Positions 38,001 to 48,560 are shown, counted from the stretch's first letter. The stretch: DNA of 64,000 nucleotides from Liolophura sinensis (GCF_032854445.1 NC_088301.1:47053116-47117115), one strand, 5' to 3'. The notes: generated from the letters alone by a model not told the origin. Numbers and translations: made by a program.

Positions 38001-39537
38001 AACTAGTGAATTTAATCTTCCGTCCCAACACACCGCGAGAACAGCGTCCTCTGTCACAAGTCCAGTCAAGACTGGCTCCCGCCATTCTCCGTCTCATTCG
38101 ACGAGAACACCATCCCCTGTCACAAGCGCAGTAAAGACTACATCCCGCCCTTCTCCATCTTCATCCACGACAACACTGTCTCCTGAAGCTAGTGCACTCA
38201 CGATTTCCTCCCACCATTCTCTATCTCACACCACTAGAACACTGTCCCCTGAAACTAGTGCAGTCAAAGTTTCGTCCCACCATTCTGCTTCTCAGCCCTC
38301 GAGAACAGCGTCCTCTGAGACTGGCGCAGTCAAGACTACGTCCCGCCATTCTCCATCCCCATCCACGAAAACACAATCCCCTGTGACAAGCGCAGCAAAG
38401 ACTTCGTCTCGTCATTCTCCATCTCCTTTCACGAAAACACTGCCTCCTGAAACTAGCGCAGTCAAAATTTCGCCCCACCATTCTGCTTCTCAGCCCTCGA
38501 GAACACCGTCCTCTGAGACTGGCGCAGTCAAGACTACGTCCCGCCATTCTCCATCCCCATCCACGAAAACACAATCCCCTGTGACAAGCGCAGCAAAGAC
38601 TACGTCCCACGATTCTCCATCTCCATCCAAGAGAACACTGCCTCCTGAAACTAGCGCAGCCAAAATTTCATCCCACCATTCTTCTTCTCAGCCCTCGAGA
38701 GCACCGTCCTCTGAGACTGGTGGAGTCAAGGCTACGTCCCGCCATTCTCCATCTCCATCCACGAGAAAATTGTCTCCTGAAACTAGCGCAGCCAAAATTT
38801 CGTCCCACCATTCTGCTTCTCAGCCCTCGAGAACACCGTCCTCTGAGACTGGCGCAGTAAAGACTACGTCCCACGATTCTCCATCTCCATCCACGAGAAC
38901 ACTATCTCCTGAAACTAGCGCAGACAAAATTTCGTCCCACCATTCTGCTTCTCAGCCCTCGAGAACACCGTCCTCTGAGACTGGTGGAGTCAAGACTACG
39001 TCCCGCCATTCTCCATCTAAATCCAGGAGAACACCGTCTCCTGAAACTTGTCCAGTCAAAATTTCGCTCCACCATTCTGATTCTCAACCCTCAAGAACAA
39101 CGTCCTCTGAGACTGGCGCAGTCAAGACTACGTCCCGCCATTCTCCATCTCCATCCACGAAAACACCATCCCCTGTCACAAGCGCAGTAAAGACTTCGTC
39201 CCGTCATTCTCCATCTCATTCTACAAGAACACCGTCTCCTGAAACTTGCCCAGTCAAAATTTCGCTCCACCATTCTGATTCTCAACCCTCAAGAACAACG
39301 TCCTCTGAGACTGGCGCAGTCAAGACTACGTCCCGCCATTCTCCATCTCCATCCACGAGAACACCATCCCCCGTGACAAGCGCAGTCAAAATTTCACTCC
39401 ACCATTCTGATTCTCAATCCTCAAGAACAACGCCCTCTGAGACTTCGCCCAGTCATTCTCCACCTCCACCCACGAGCACACTGCTTCCTGAAACTAATGC
39501 AACCAAACTTTCGGCCTGCACTTCTGCTCTTTTTTAG
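32005..39537 (+). CDS. Gene C: Shisa-like membrane protein with giant Ser/Thr/Pro repeat tail
   Basis: Exons 32005-32056, 33037-33133, 34591-34736 and 37370-39537 give 820 residues with phases 1, 2, 1. Starting at the first of two ATGs makes exon 1 exactly 52 bp, as in its paralogues. Residues 1-17 are a signal peptide. The ectodomain is very short with eight cysteines (22, 28, 35-36, 41-42, 46-47). The membrane span is about 63-78. A juxtamembrane CLTCGKC (88-94) could be palmitoylated. Exon 3 is 146 bp, the same as in gene A. Exon 4 encodes a 722-residue tail, mostly about 31 repeats of 22 residues rich in Ser-Pro and Thr-Pro sites. By topology this tail is cytoplasmic, odd for a mucin-like sequence. 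No PPxY is present. The last exon could be mis-assembled in length, but its frame is open throughout. Confidence 0.78.
33306..33537 (+). mobile_element. SINE of a second tRNA-headed family
   Basis: The head CTTCAGTAGCCTAATGGCTA is tRNA-like, and the tail TCATATGACTGAAAAATTGC leads into ACGACGTAAACCCC. The same tail ends the element at 44411-44697. It lies in intron 2 of gene C. Confidence 0.75.
33549..33600 (+). mobile_element. SINE tail fragment
   Basis: Contains GTGAAATATTCTTGAGTATG and GGCTTAAAACTCCAATCAAA, the 3' end of the first SINE family, directly after the second-family SINE. Confidence 0.7.
34846..35160. mobile_element. MITE-like element rich in CGTCGA
   Basis: The left end is CCCCAAAACTCGTGTCGATG. 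The minus-strand right end is CCCCCAAATCTCGACGCACC, followed by a CTCGTCGACGTC shared with the left side. It is about 315 bp, starting about 110 bp after exon 3 of gene C. Confidence 0.55.
35229..35328 (+). mobile_element. SINE 3' fragment
   Basis: Contains TCTGCTCGGTTTCCATCCAC, CATAATGCTGACCGCC and GTGAAATATTCTTGAGTAAG, ending CACCAATCAAATAAATAAA. Confidence 0.85.
36480..36690 (-). mobile_element. SINE, reverse orientation, head retained
   Basis: Read on the minus strand it shows the tRNA-like head, GAGCCTCTCATCAATGAG, the B-box region GTGAGTTTAAGTCC and CCTGCAACCTGTGGATGGCT. Its tail has decayed. It lies in intron 3 of gene C. Confidence 0.75.
37522..39537 (+). repeat. 66-bp coding repeat (22 residues) in gene C tail
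   Basis: About 31 units follow the consensus x-S-x-E-T-(S/G)-A-V-K-(T/I)-(T/S)-S-(R/H)-H-S-x-S-x-S-T-R-T. Nearly all are 22 residues, with one each of 24, 18 and 17. Adjacent units alternate between a PSSETGAVKTTSRHS type and an LSPETSAVKISSHHS type. A three-unit (198 bp) block is repeated almost identically near 39035 and 39232, showing recent expansion. Indels stay in frame, which argues for selection on the protein. Confidence 0.95.
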
Positions 39538-40024
39538 CCACCGAGAACAGCGTCAGCTGACACAGGTGCAGTCAAAGTTTCGTTCGAAAACCAAAATACC
39601 GTCCTCTAATGAAGTCGCAGCCAAGTCTGCGTCCCAGCATTCCGCATCTCACCAAACAAGTAGATCGTTGGCTGACAAACATTCTCAACATTCCTAGCCT
39701 CACCTAACCAAAACACCGTCAGCTGACACAGGCACAGTCAAGGCTACATCTCCTTATGCCGCATCTCACTCGGCGATCCCTGACGCTAGGTACCCAGACA
39801 CCAGTGGAGATCAGCCTTTGTCCGACCATCCTTCACCTCGGTCTCCCAGAACACAGTCCCCTGTCACCGGTGGAGACCAGCCTTCGTCCGACCATATGGC
39901 ATCTCAATCTTCAACAATCTTGTCCTTGGATACTGGTGGAGACCAGCCTTTGTCCGACTATTCTGCAACTCAAGTCACGATTACTGCGGATAGCACCCAA
40001 CCAACAAAATCCAGAAGCCAGTGA
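39538..40024 (+). pseudogene. Decayed continuation of the gene C repeat tail beyond the stop
   Basis: After the TAG at 39535-39537 the same frame continues with PPRTASADTGAVKVSFENQN before a TAA. Another frame then carries SASQHSASHQTSRS, TKTPSADTGTVKAT and, to 40024, three copies of a GGDQP-containing unit. So the coding tail was once longer, or an allele without the stop exists. The GGDQP block is a different repeat from the 22-residue unit. Confidence 0.65.
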
Positions 40025-40372
40025 CCCCATTTAGTAAACCTGAAGGTGAATGCGTTTATAGACTGACCGAAAGACTTTTCTACGCTGTCCATCTCTAATT
40101 ATATTTTACGTGTGCCAAATTTAGCACGTCAGTTTGATTCGTATCTGTCCTAGCCAGTCACGTCAACTTAAGGAGCATTAACACAGACTACTACTTTTAC
40201 AAAAAGTGTAATGTACGAATATTGTTGAAGTCGCTCAGCCAACATGGTCTGTCGTCAAATCAGTATTGATATTTGTGTGACTTATGTATGTATACAGACA
40301 TTTAGGATGCATACAAGATGTGGATTATATGAGTTTCAAGGATATGATTCAAAGTTTGGTGATTAAATTCTG

Positions 40373-40876
40373 GGGGATGTTTCTCAAATGTGTCTTAGCT
40401 TTACGACAGCGTAGGATATTTACGACGGACTAACTTTCTTTGTCACGTGAGTTGCTCAAAGCACGCCTTCAGTCTCTCCAGCGGGCGAAATTTATACGAC
40501 CTATCAACAACCTAGTATTGAACAAGAAATTAAAAATGTGAAAAGTACAGTCACTGGGACAACAACAACAACAAGTGTTGACAAAAGGCGGTTACGTGTG
40601 CAAATACAGCCCTAGTTTATTTTCTGTAGCTGGTTACAGTAAAGTGCATAATGTTTGTCTGACTCTTATCACCGTGCCTGTAAGTGACATTTGCCGTCAC
40701 ATTTGCACGTCCTGCACGGCCACGACCGGATTTACGCCACTTCCATAGTAGTCGGAAAATTTACGACCACGTGATGGGTGTAGGTTTATTTTGAAAGAAA
40801 GTGACGTCGTAAATTTTATGTCTATGACGGGTCTACGCCTAAGGCCGTCGTAAGTCTCCTTTGAAAAAACATCCCC
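40373..40876. mobile_element. MITE-like element, GGGGATGTTT ends
   Basis: The left end is GGGGATGTTTCTCAAATGTG (then TCTTA). The minus-strand right end is GGGGATGTTTTTTCAAAGGA (then GACTTA). It is about 500 bp and non-coding. Its ends resemble those of the smaller element at 50297. Confidence 0.7.
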
Positions 40877-41424
40877 TTGTAGATGTTTTCATATTCTTCA
40901 AAGATCTTTGAAAGAGCTTGCAATGAATTTTTGATTCGTGCCTTAATTTGTGTCAAGAGGACAGAACTGTCTATTTTAAATAATTGATAGAATAATACAC
41001 AATGAAATATGGTTTCTTGGGGTTTGAAAACATTTTTTACACTTGAACTATGACGGGAAGAGGAAAACGGATTAAACCAGTCACCTTTAACAAGTAAAAA
41101 TGCTTTTCATTGCGTTTGTAGGCCACAGTTGGCATCACATTTTCAGGTGTTTGCAATGTAGTATAACGGCATAGGTGGGGAATCGTGTGTGGTGTCGTGA
41201 TATGGCTGAAATGATCTTGACAGCGATTTGACACCTGAAGCGAAAAAAACAACCCACCAAACTCTTGATTACATTCACTCCACATGTTTTTGCCTTCGTT
41301 TTCAATAAGGTTAACATCGCCTTGAGAAGCAGCGAAGCTCTGCTGTTCAAATTGTATAAGTAGTTAAGTGTGCCATTAAATTTGACTTTAAGTAAACTCC
41401 AAATAATTTTATACTGATCAAGAG

Positions 41425-41500
41425 CTGTTTATTTATTTATTTCACCGTTGTTTAACTCCATTCTGACGGACTTTTCACTTCAGTCGTATGACTCGAATCG
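41425..41500 (-). mobile_element. Possible SINE tail, reverse orientation
   Basis: On the minus strand: CATACGACTGAAGTGAAAAG, then GGAGTTAAACAACGGTGAAA and (TAAA)n, like a decayed tail of the second SINE family. Confidence 0.45.
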
Positions 41501-42104
41501 GTATCCGTTTTGAGGATCTCTAGTTGCTGGAAGTTCCACTCCTTTTGAATGATTTCCGGGCTGATGCGAACTAGGAGTTAGAAGCGAAGAGCAAACGAAC
41601 GAAAGTCGGGGATATAGTGGGATGTCGACCTTTCGTGGTCTCGTCCTTTACTACGTTTAATATTAAAATAAGATGGTAAGAACGAAAAGGCGAAAGAAAA
41701 GTAAAAAAGAAGTTGCGAAAGATCGAAAATGAGAGGTAGCAAAACACAGTTCATATATTCGCTTCGCGCTTTCCTACTTTCTGTTCGACTTTTCGTTGTT
41801 TCACACATGATCCTTTCGTGTTGTTTTCAGATATAAACAGGGCAAAAACAGCCACCGAAAGTACGGTACAAATGGTCGTAACGGGCTTCCGGTAGCCGGA
41901 CTCGTGATCTGGATCGCGTGAAATCACGAGTGAACACAGACAACCATTACAACTTCGGAATGTAATTCTGTGTATTTTAGGGTGTAAAGTCTTTTTGTGC
42001 TGCCAGTCACCGAAATAATATTTTCCAGTGAATGTTGTCTTTACATCTGGGTGGAGGTTTCTAACAGGTTGTTGAAAGACGGAGCGCATTATTGAAAGTC
42101 ACAT

Positions 42105-42320
42105 CGGCGACGACAGTGTGATAGAGGGCAAATGGTCACACGTAGTAGGTGAAATACGGCCTCTTGTCAAATTAGTTCAGTCAGGGTTTATTCTGACTTC
42201 ATGTAAATGCTCATACATTAGCAAATTAGCAGCCTGGCTGAAGCAGAATTACGTAAAAAAAAAAAACAAAAACGCAGTGATGTCAATTGCAAATTATTAG
42301 ACGTCACTGGTCTGAAATTA
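42105..42320 (+). repeat. Interspersed repeat, copy downstream of gene C
   Basis: Shares GACAGTGTGATA, GGCAAATGGTCACA, CGCCTCTTGTCA-like and ACGTCACTGGTC words in the same order with 48345-48560. A third partial copy is at 48702-48780. Confidence 0.65.
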
Positions 42321-42898
42321 CTCAGACTTACTATCTTTAAACTTGTGTTCACCTCGTGTATACATATACACGATTGCATAACAGATCCCACAGCTTCCAT
42401 GGGTCTGGACGCAAGCCTCACTGGTTGGAAGAGTGCCTCCAACTCCACCCCGCTTCCTATACACTTCCTATATAGATAGGCGTATACGCATGAGCCATGG
42501 CCCTTTGTAGTTTCGTTTTCAAACAGGTCTAGGCCTATGTGCTCATTGTTCAGCTCCTGTATTGAGAACAACTATGTGGGCCTAACAGGTCTCATGTCTC
42601 AGGGCAGATGTTAGTGTTGCGAATGAAGTGCTTCATAGACTATAATTAAATTGTACACCATTTTCGGGATGTAATTTGCTGAAGATGCATAGATATACAA
42701 AGACTTGATTAATAGGATTTATGACCACACAACACAAAACCGCTACCTGGAGGTTTAATTATACAGAAAACTAATGGCTAACAGTAGCAATGATATAAAG
42801 GTAACATAACAAAGAAATCATCTATAGCCGTAGAATTATCAAACGACGATAAATTAAAACTTCGATACCTTCAGGCCTACTATAAGGCACTGCTAAAC

Positions 42899-43093
42899 CC
42901 GCGTTCACACAAAAGATGTGATTTGTCACATACCGGCTGGTCGAATTCGACAACTGTCATGAAAGTATGACAAGCGTGTTTAATAAATCGCGTTCAGAAG
43001 ATACGATTTTTCCAATGCTACAATCGTATGGAATATTGCATGTCCTGTTTTCATTCGATTTGTCGATTCGACTATGGCACCGTATGAACGCGA
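42899..43093. mobile_element. Small inverted-repeat element
   Basis: Left CGCGTTCACACAAAAGATG and right (minus) CGCGTTCATACGGTGCCAT. Internal AAATCGCGTTCAGAAG repeats the end word. About 195 bp. Confidence 0.55.
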
Positions 43094-43859
43094 CTGTACA
43101 GAATTCATGAAAAACGTAATGACTCATTCTTTCTTTCAGACCGCCGCATCTGGTTGAGCATTAGAGCAGAGAGTGTCCGTTATCCTTTGATATGAAAGTT
43201 ACAGATGTTGTGACAAATCTTGCAGTTTTAAAATGAGTAAATATAATTATAATATTGATTATGCCGTGGAATCGCAATTGAGACATACCATGTTTATAAC
43301 TTTGATATAAATATTGTATACTAGGATACTCTATATAGGTCATGAATATCGCGGTGCATCCTTACTTAAGTTTCAGCTAAAATTACAATGTCAGTAATAT
43401 TATGGACAGTTTCTTGGGATGAACATCTTTAGCTACAATTAAATTGCATTTTTCAAAGAAATCTGAATACACAAACATCTTCAATGGAAATATCTTGTCG
43501 TGCAAGACATTGATATTATTCGTTTGCTTTCTTTGTTTGTGACGCATCAACCAGCAAAGAATGGTTAAGTGAGCACTACTTTGTCATTTTCATACCGGTG
43601 ATGATTGCACTGTGTTGAACGGAAGCTGGAGTAAGCCTATAGGATACCTTGTATTGTTCACATGCGTCCATTAATGGACATTATACACTGTAAAGACGTG
43701 GCTGCAGAGTATTGCATGAAAGATCTAAAAACAAATAAATAAATAAATAAAAAAAATAAAATAAATAAAAACACGAACTGTACGATTCGGAAGCTGCCCC
43801 GAACCTAAGGTAAAACATATCAATGCACTTTTCAGTACTGGGTGGACCCAGGATCCCCA

Positions 43860-43980
43860 CACCCTTGCGGTCGCTGGGAGTTCAAGTCCAGCTCATGCTG
43901 GCTTCCTCTCCAGCCGTACGTGGGAAGGTCTTCCAGCTACCTGCGAATTGTCGTGGGTTTCCCCGGGCTCTGCCATAAGG
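43860..43980 (+). mobile_element. SINE middle fragment
   Basis: Carries the B-box region GAGTTCAAGTCCAGCTCATG, then GTGGGAAGGTCTTCCAGC and GTCGTGGGTTTCCCCGGGCT. It lacks the usual 3' tail. Confidence 0.85.
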
Positions 43981-44410
43981 CCACACTAAATTCAAACGCT
44001 TTTCTTAAGTGTTAGAATGAGTACAGATCTTTTGTATGCAAATATGGACAGAGTGTCCAGAGATCTGTGGCACCTTGCTTCATTCTGTCTAACTCCGATT
44101 AACTTGGGGTTAGGGGCTATATATTCGTCGTGTTTAATTGGAGGATCATAAATATTTAGACTATCGACGACTTATGAACTACCATGGTTCTACTTATTTA
44201 AGTCATCCACCTATAACATTCCTGTTGATTTTCCATCATCATTAAACACCCAAGCACACACGCACTGACACGCACACAAACAGGCATGCGTAAATGCAGG
44301 TTTATGCAGTCGTGAATACTTACACACATATGTATATAAGTGCATACATGCATACATATGTACATCAGTACATGCATACGTACATAGGCCTACATGCATG
44401 CATACCAGCG

Positions 44411-44697
44411 GACCGGCCCCGATAGCACAGTTGGATAGTACAGTTTTTATGGCGTCCTCTTCCGAGGCGGTAGATTCAGGGTCAATCCTGGGTTGGGTCA
44501 CACCTAAGGCCTGACAGAAAAAGAGGAAGTTGTAACTTCCTTGCCTTCGGTAAGTCGTTGAAGCTGCACTAGATTAAGTAACAGTGGAAATCCGTCCTGC
44601 AACAAGGAGGCACATTACACGCCCTTTAAGGACCTTCTTCGTCGTCATATGACTGAAAAATTGCTAAGTACGAGGTCAAACCCTAAGCGCTCCATTA
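44411..44697 (+). mobile_element. SINE of the second family, near full length
   Basis: The tRNA-like head is CCCCGATAGCACAGTTGGAT, with a B-box-like GATTCAGGGTCAATCCTGGG. The tail is GTCATATGACTGAAAAATTG followed by CTAAGTACGAGG. Length is about 287 bp. Confidence 0.8.
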
Positions 44698-45289
44698 GTC
44701 ACTCACCCTTTCCAGCGGTAATTCAGGCTAAAGACGCGTAGTCTATAGTTCATGCAAGATTTGCCGATGACTATCTGTGGGCAAACTGATGATAACACGA
44801 TATTATAAAAAGAATATTATAAAAGAACAATGATGAGTGCGGTTTAGACCCGAGTGACCATTGCACGACAATAGTAGGCCACGAAATGATGACTATGGCC
44901 AAGAACTCGTAATCTTGGCACTGCTCTGCTGAGGGCTCACTGTGTATAGGGCTAAGCCAAGAATGCCTATTTACAAAGATCGGCACTTATTTACAATGAT
45001 CGGCACTCATATGCAGGCAAATACACGAACAATTAAATTGCATTAATCGGATGAGTTATAGCGAGAGCCTTGGTCGAAATAAGGCTGAAAATTAATGTGG
45101 AATAACCTACAATGTTGAAGACACTCCTAGGGCATTCGTGTACATTAATGTTCAAAGCATATTCTTTCCCTAAAGCAGAAAGACATTATGCAATGACGCA
45201 CTTTATCTACATTGTTTATCTGTGCGTCTTGCCGTTACGACGTCACGATGGATTTTTTGCATTATGACACCAAACCGCACGCCACGAAG

Positions 45290-45510
45290 ACGTCAAATGG
45301 AACAGCCGCCATTTATGGGGTGGTGGCATATTTTGTGATACCGTGAGGTGGCGCTTGTGTGAAGCAGGGCCTCGAGCCATTGTTATGTCAAGAATGCATC
45401 GTAGCGTAACGTCTACACCATTACAATGTATCTGTTTCCATTGCACCATCGTGCAATGTGACGTCATCATGATGAAAACGTCTATAAAAGAGCAAAGCAA
45501 CGTCATATAG
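45290..45510 (-). promoter_or_regulatory. Upstream module of gene D, inverted relative to B and C
   Basis: On the minus strand it reads ATCATGATGACGTCAC (TGACGTCA at 45459-45466), ATACATTGTAATGG, GTAGACGTTACGC, ATGGCTCGAGG and AAAATATGCCACC, matching the B and C modules. On the plus strand the CRE is followed 16 bp on by TATAAAAG. Confidence 0.55.
45483..45490 (+). promoter_or_regulatory. TATA box candidate for gene D
   Basis: TATAAAAG lies 16 bp after the TGACGTCA and about 210 bp before the gene D ATG. A transcript starting about 30 bp downstream would have a 5' UTR near 180 bases. Confidence 0.45.
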
Positions 45511-45698
45511 GTCGAATAGCCATGCAGGATATACTGCTGCTTCCACGACGCTGACAGTTGACGTTAGTTTACGTACACTGGACGCCATTCTGCGAGTAAT
45601 ACTGATTTTGCATCACGAGTACGATAGATCATGTAGCCTGTCCAACACGACTGAATAGTACATATACAATTGTTTCTACAAGAGACCAGATCTATACG

Positions 45699-47486
45699 AT
45701 GGATACAGTCAAGTGGTCGTTGGCATTTGCGTATCTCATTCAGGAAATAGGTAGGCCCCTTGGTTTGGTTGACATTGTAATTTGTATGAACAATAACCGT
45801 TTTTGAATCATGAATTTTCACGTATACATTTTATTTCCTGCACAGGTTAATAGTCTTTAATGTAATGAATCTCTCAAAATATTTACAGTAATGCACTGAT
45901 GATCAGGGCATACATCGCTCTGTTCAAGGCTCCTGTGAAATCTGTTTCTTTTCCTATAAACAATATATATGCCATCGCAGGAGAAAGAAGTGACAATGTA
46001 ATAACAATGTTGACATATAATGATAGCGATTTCAACATACACATAGCTTAGGTTATGTATGTATAAACTTAATTGTACACTGTTTTACCTATACAGTTGC
46101 TCTTCAATGTCCCAGAACGAATTCATCGACAGCAACGTGTCCTACATCATGTTGTGATAGTTCCTTTTGCTGTGCTGGCGAGTGTTGTGACTCCGTATGC
46201 TGCGCTCAATAGTAAGTCAAACGTGTTCAAATGTGACCTGCTAACCTTTCTGGACTTGAACTGAAATTATCAGGTCAAATACATGATGATGTTTGTGTTA
46301 CATTAACATTTCTTACAAAGAAAATTTCGAAAATTTTACACAATAACAGAACCTACCTTTCATAAAATTTCCTCTTCATCTGTGCACGTTTTACCATTCA
46401 AAATCCGTAATAAAAGTTCCTACAATTTATAAAGCGAGTCTCAATATAAATTTTTTATCAGGCTTTACAGAATGATTTTAACACTATGTATAGTGCTAAG
46501 GCCAATTGAAAGGCAAAAAACTGAGAAGATTTGATTCTAGAATATGGATTTTTCTCCCAGAATCCCTGGTATAGCTTCTATACTTATGTTTACATGCTTG
46601 CGACTGATGTACAAGGATTTGTTATTACACATATAAAGGCAATACCATCATATATAGTGTTAACACTCTTAGAATGCAGTTGTTCATCGATAGGCCTATA
46701 CATGATGAAGTAGACAATATTCAAAATCTATACTGGATTGTGTTTTTCATTTTCCACGTTTACATAGTGAGATCAAGGAGATTTTGATGCGGTACTACTA
46801 CGTATTTCCGATTTTCGTCGTTGTATGCGCCACAATAGTGATCATTTGGAACCACCGTGACGCCTGCAGGCGGGAAACTTCCCGAGGTAGGACAGAGGAC
46901 AGGTGTTCGGTGTACATAATGAATTTGACAAATTACACAAAGTGACTGTGCGAGGTTGGATCGAAAATCAAGACATTTAGTTTAGATTTTAAATACTTTC
47001 AAATTAACCCCTTGTTGTTTATGTCTATGTGTCATATGATTGATCATAACATAATATCTGTTCACAATTTATGCACACCTATACAGATGTAAGTGTTTTT
47101 TTTTCCCTGCTTTATTTTGTCTTCCTTCCCGTTTTTCTTCTTTACAATTCTTATTTTGAATGTCAAAATGGTAAGCGTCATTTCTTCATGCCAATTAACC
47201 TTATTCTGCTGCAGATATAAGGGTGTAAAGGTGACATGATAGGTCTGCTCTGATATTTGTACATTACCGGGCTAAATTGGTATGGAATGCTTTGTTGTGG
47301 TCTGTTTCAATGAAAATTTTTCCTTGTTATTTAACAGTTCGGCCAAAGGTATCAAAACCGAGACGAATAATGGTAAAGGAGCGCTCGAGTCAATCAATAA
47401 CGAAGACTTCATCGAAAATCCCCGAACATTCCAGTGCCGACCTTCCCGGAGCAGTCCCGGAACCTACGAGACTTTTGGAACCATGA
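45699..47486 (+). CDS. Gene D: Shisa-like membrane protein with short basic tail
   Basis: Exons 45699-45750, 46097-46211, 46768-46886 and 47338-47486 give 144 residues, phases 1, 2, 1, with a 52-bp first exon. The start is a weak signal peptide (WSLAFAYLI core). Cysteines lie at 22, 32, 36-37, 42-43, 47-48 and 52-53, and N26 is a glycosylation site. The membrane span is about 66-83 (VFPIFVVVCATIVII). The tail is basic and Ser/Thr-rich (VRPKVSKPRR), ending RLLEP, with no PPxY. A second frame in the last exon stays open from before exon 4 to 47566, so the chosen frame depends on the phase-1 junction shared with the paralogues. It is the shortest and perhaps fastest-changing member. Confidence 0.78.
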
Positions 47487-48344
47487 GAGATCATGCAGGC
47501 AGAGGACCACCACGGACACAGTTGTGGAGTAGGCCCATGTATACGCTGGAACACTTCAGACTATAACTGTGCCTTGTTTTGTTGCTAGAGATAAACCGAC
47601 CTCGTCCCGATTGTTGCATGCATGTAACAATATCAGACTTGTTTAGGAAGTTACAGTTTTTTCACTCCATGCATGGCACGACAGGGTATAACCTTACTTG
47701 GACATTAACGAACCAAGGCCAGCCCGGCGTGCGGTAAATCATTGTTGATGTGAAGAAGGGTGCCAAACGTAAAACTCGGATACAAGATTGTTCTTGTTGT
47801 AGAAAGCCATCGCACTTGCGACCATCATGGAAACATACCGAGACAACGAAAATATCATGCCTACGTGGAGCTTCCATTTTCATCTGAGGGAGCGCTATAT
47901 GCAGCCATACAGGGACCGTCAATTCTAATTGTTTTGGGAAAACCTGCATGTATGAAGCTGGAGTTCTCCATGTATATGCTTTTGTTTTTTAAAATATCAA
48001 CTATGAATATTCAAGACGTTTCTTTCATGATACGTCAAATTTCCATTTACTCACATATATGTAGCTTACCAATAGTGGTCTATATATACAATATACTTTT
48101 TTTCTCTTCTTAATATAGGTATTCTTCTGTTTGTGCAAGCGTTTGGAATCCGTGTAGAAATAGAACTAAAGCTTGTCCTCAGTAATCATCTTGACTGATC
48201 CTCTGATGTCAGATTGATCCTCTGATGTTGTCGAACATTACGAACTTGACCGAATGAAGATGTTAATAATAAGCATAGGTATAGGAATATATTTCAATAA
48301 GGCATGCAATATAACAAACTTACAGCATAGAGAGTAAAATCACA

Positions 48345-48560
48345 GCAGCGACAGTGTGATATTTGGCAAATGGTCACAGATAACCGATCAAGTACGCCTC
48401 TTGTCAGTTTACGTCAGTTAGGCTTTTATTCCAACTGTTCATGTATGTATAAGCTTGTAATGTAACAGCATACTCGCCCCTAGCACCATGGGTCTAGTAG
48501 AATAGGTAAAAATAATAATGTTTTTAGGAGTTTATTAAACGTCACTGGTCCATAATTATA
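48345..48560 (+). repeat. Interspersed repeat, copy downstream of gene D
   Basis: Partner of 42105-42320. Words GACAGTGTGATA, GGCAAATGGTCACA and AACGTCACTGGTCC align in order. Confidence 0.65.

Larger units (their letters stand above)
40025..45289. other. Region between genes C and D
   Basis: No gene recognised. It contains a possible poly(A) signal for gene C (ATTAAA near 40362), two MITE-like elements, several SINE pieces, an interspersed repeat shared with 48345-48560 and a TACA-type degenerate microsatellite (about 44313-44402). The ORFs at 41037-41350 and 41578-42089 resemble nothing known. Confidence 0.4.

Noticed and set aside
37390-39285. Antisense Arg/Gly/Cys-rich ORFs opposite gene C exon 4
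   Set aside because: They are shadows of the 66-bp coding repeat, which leaves the reverse strand open. They have no introns or family similarity of their own.
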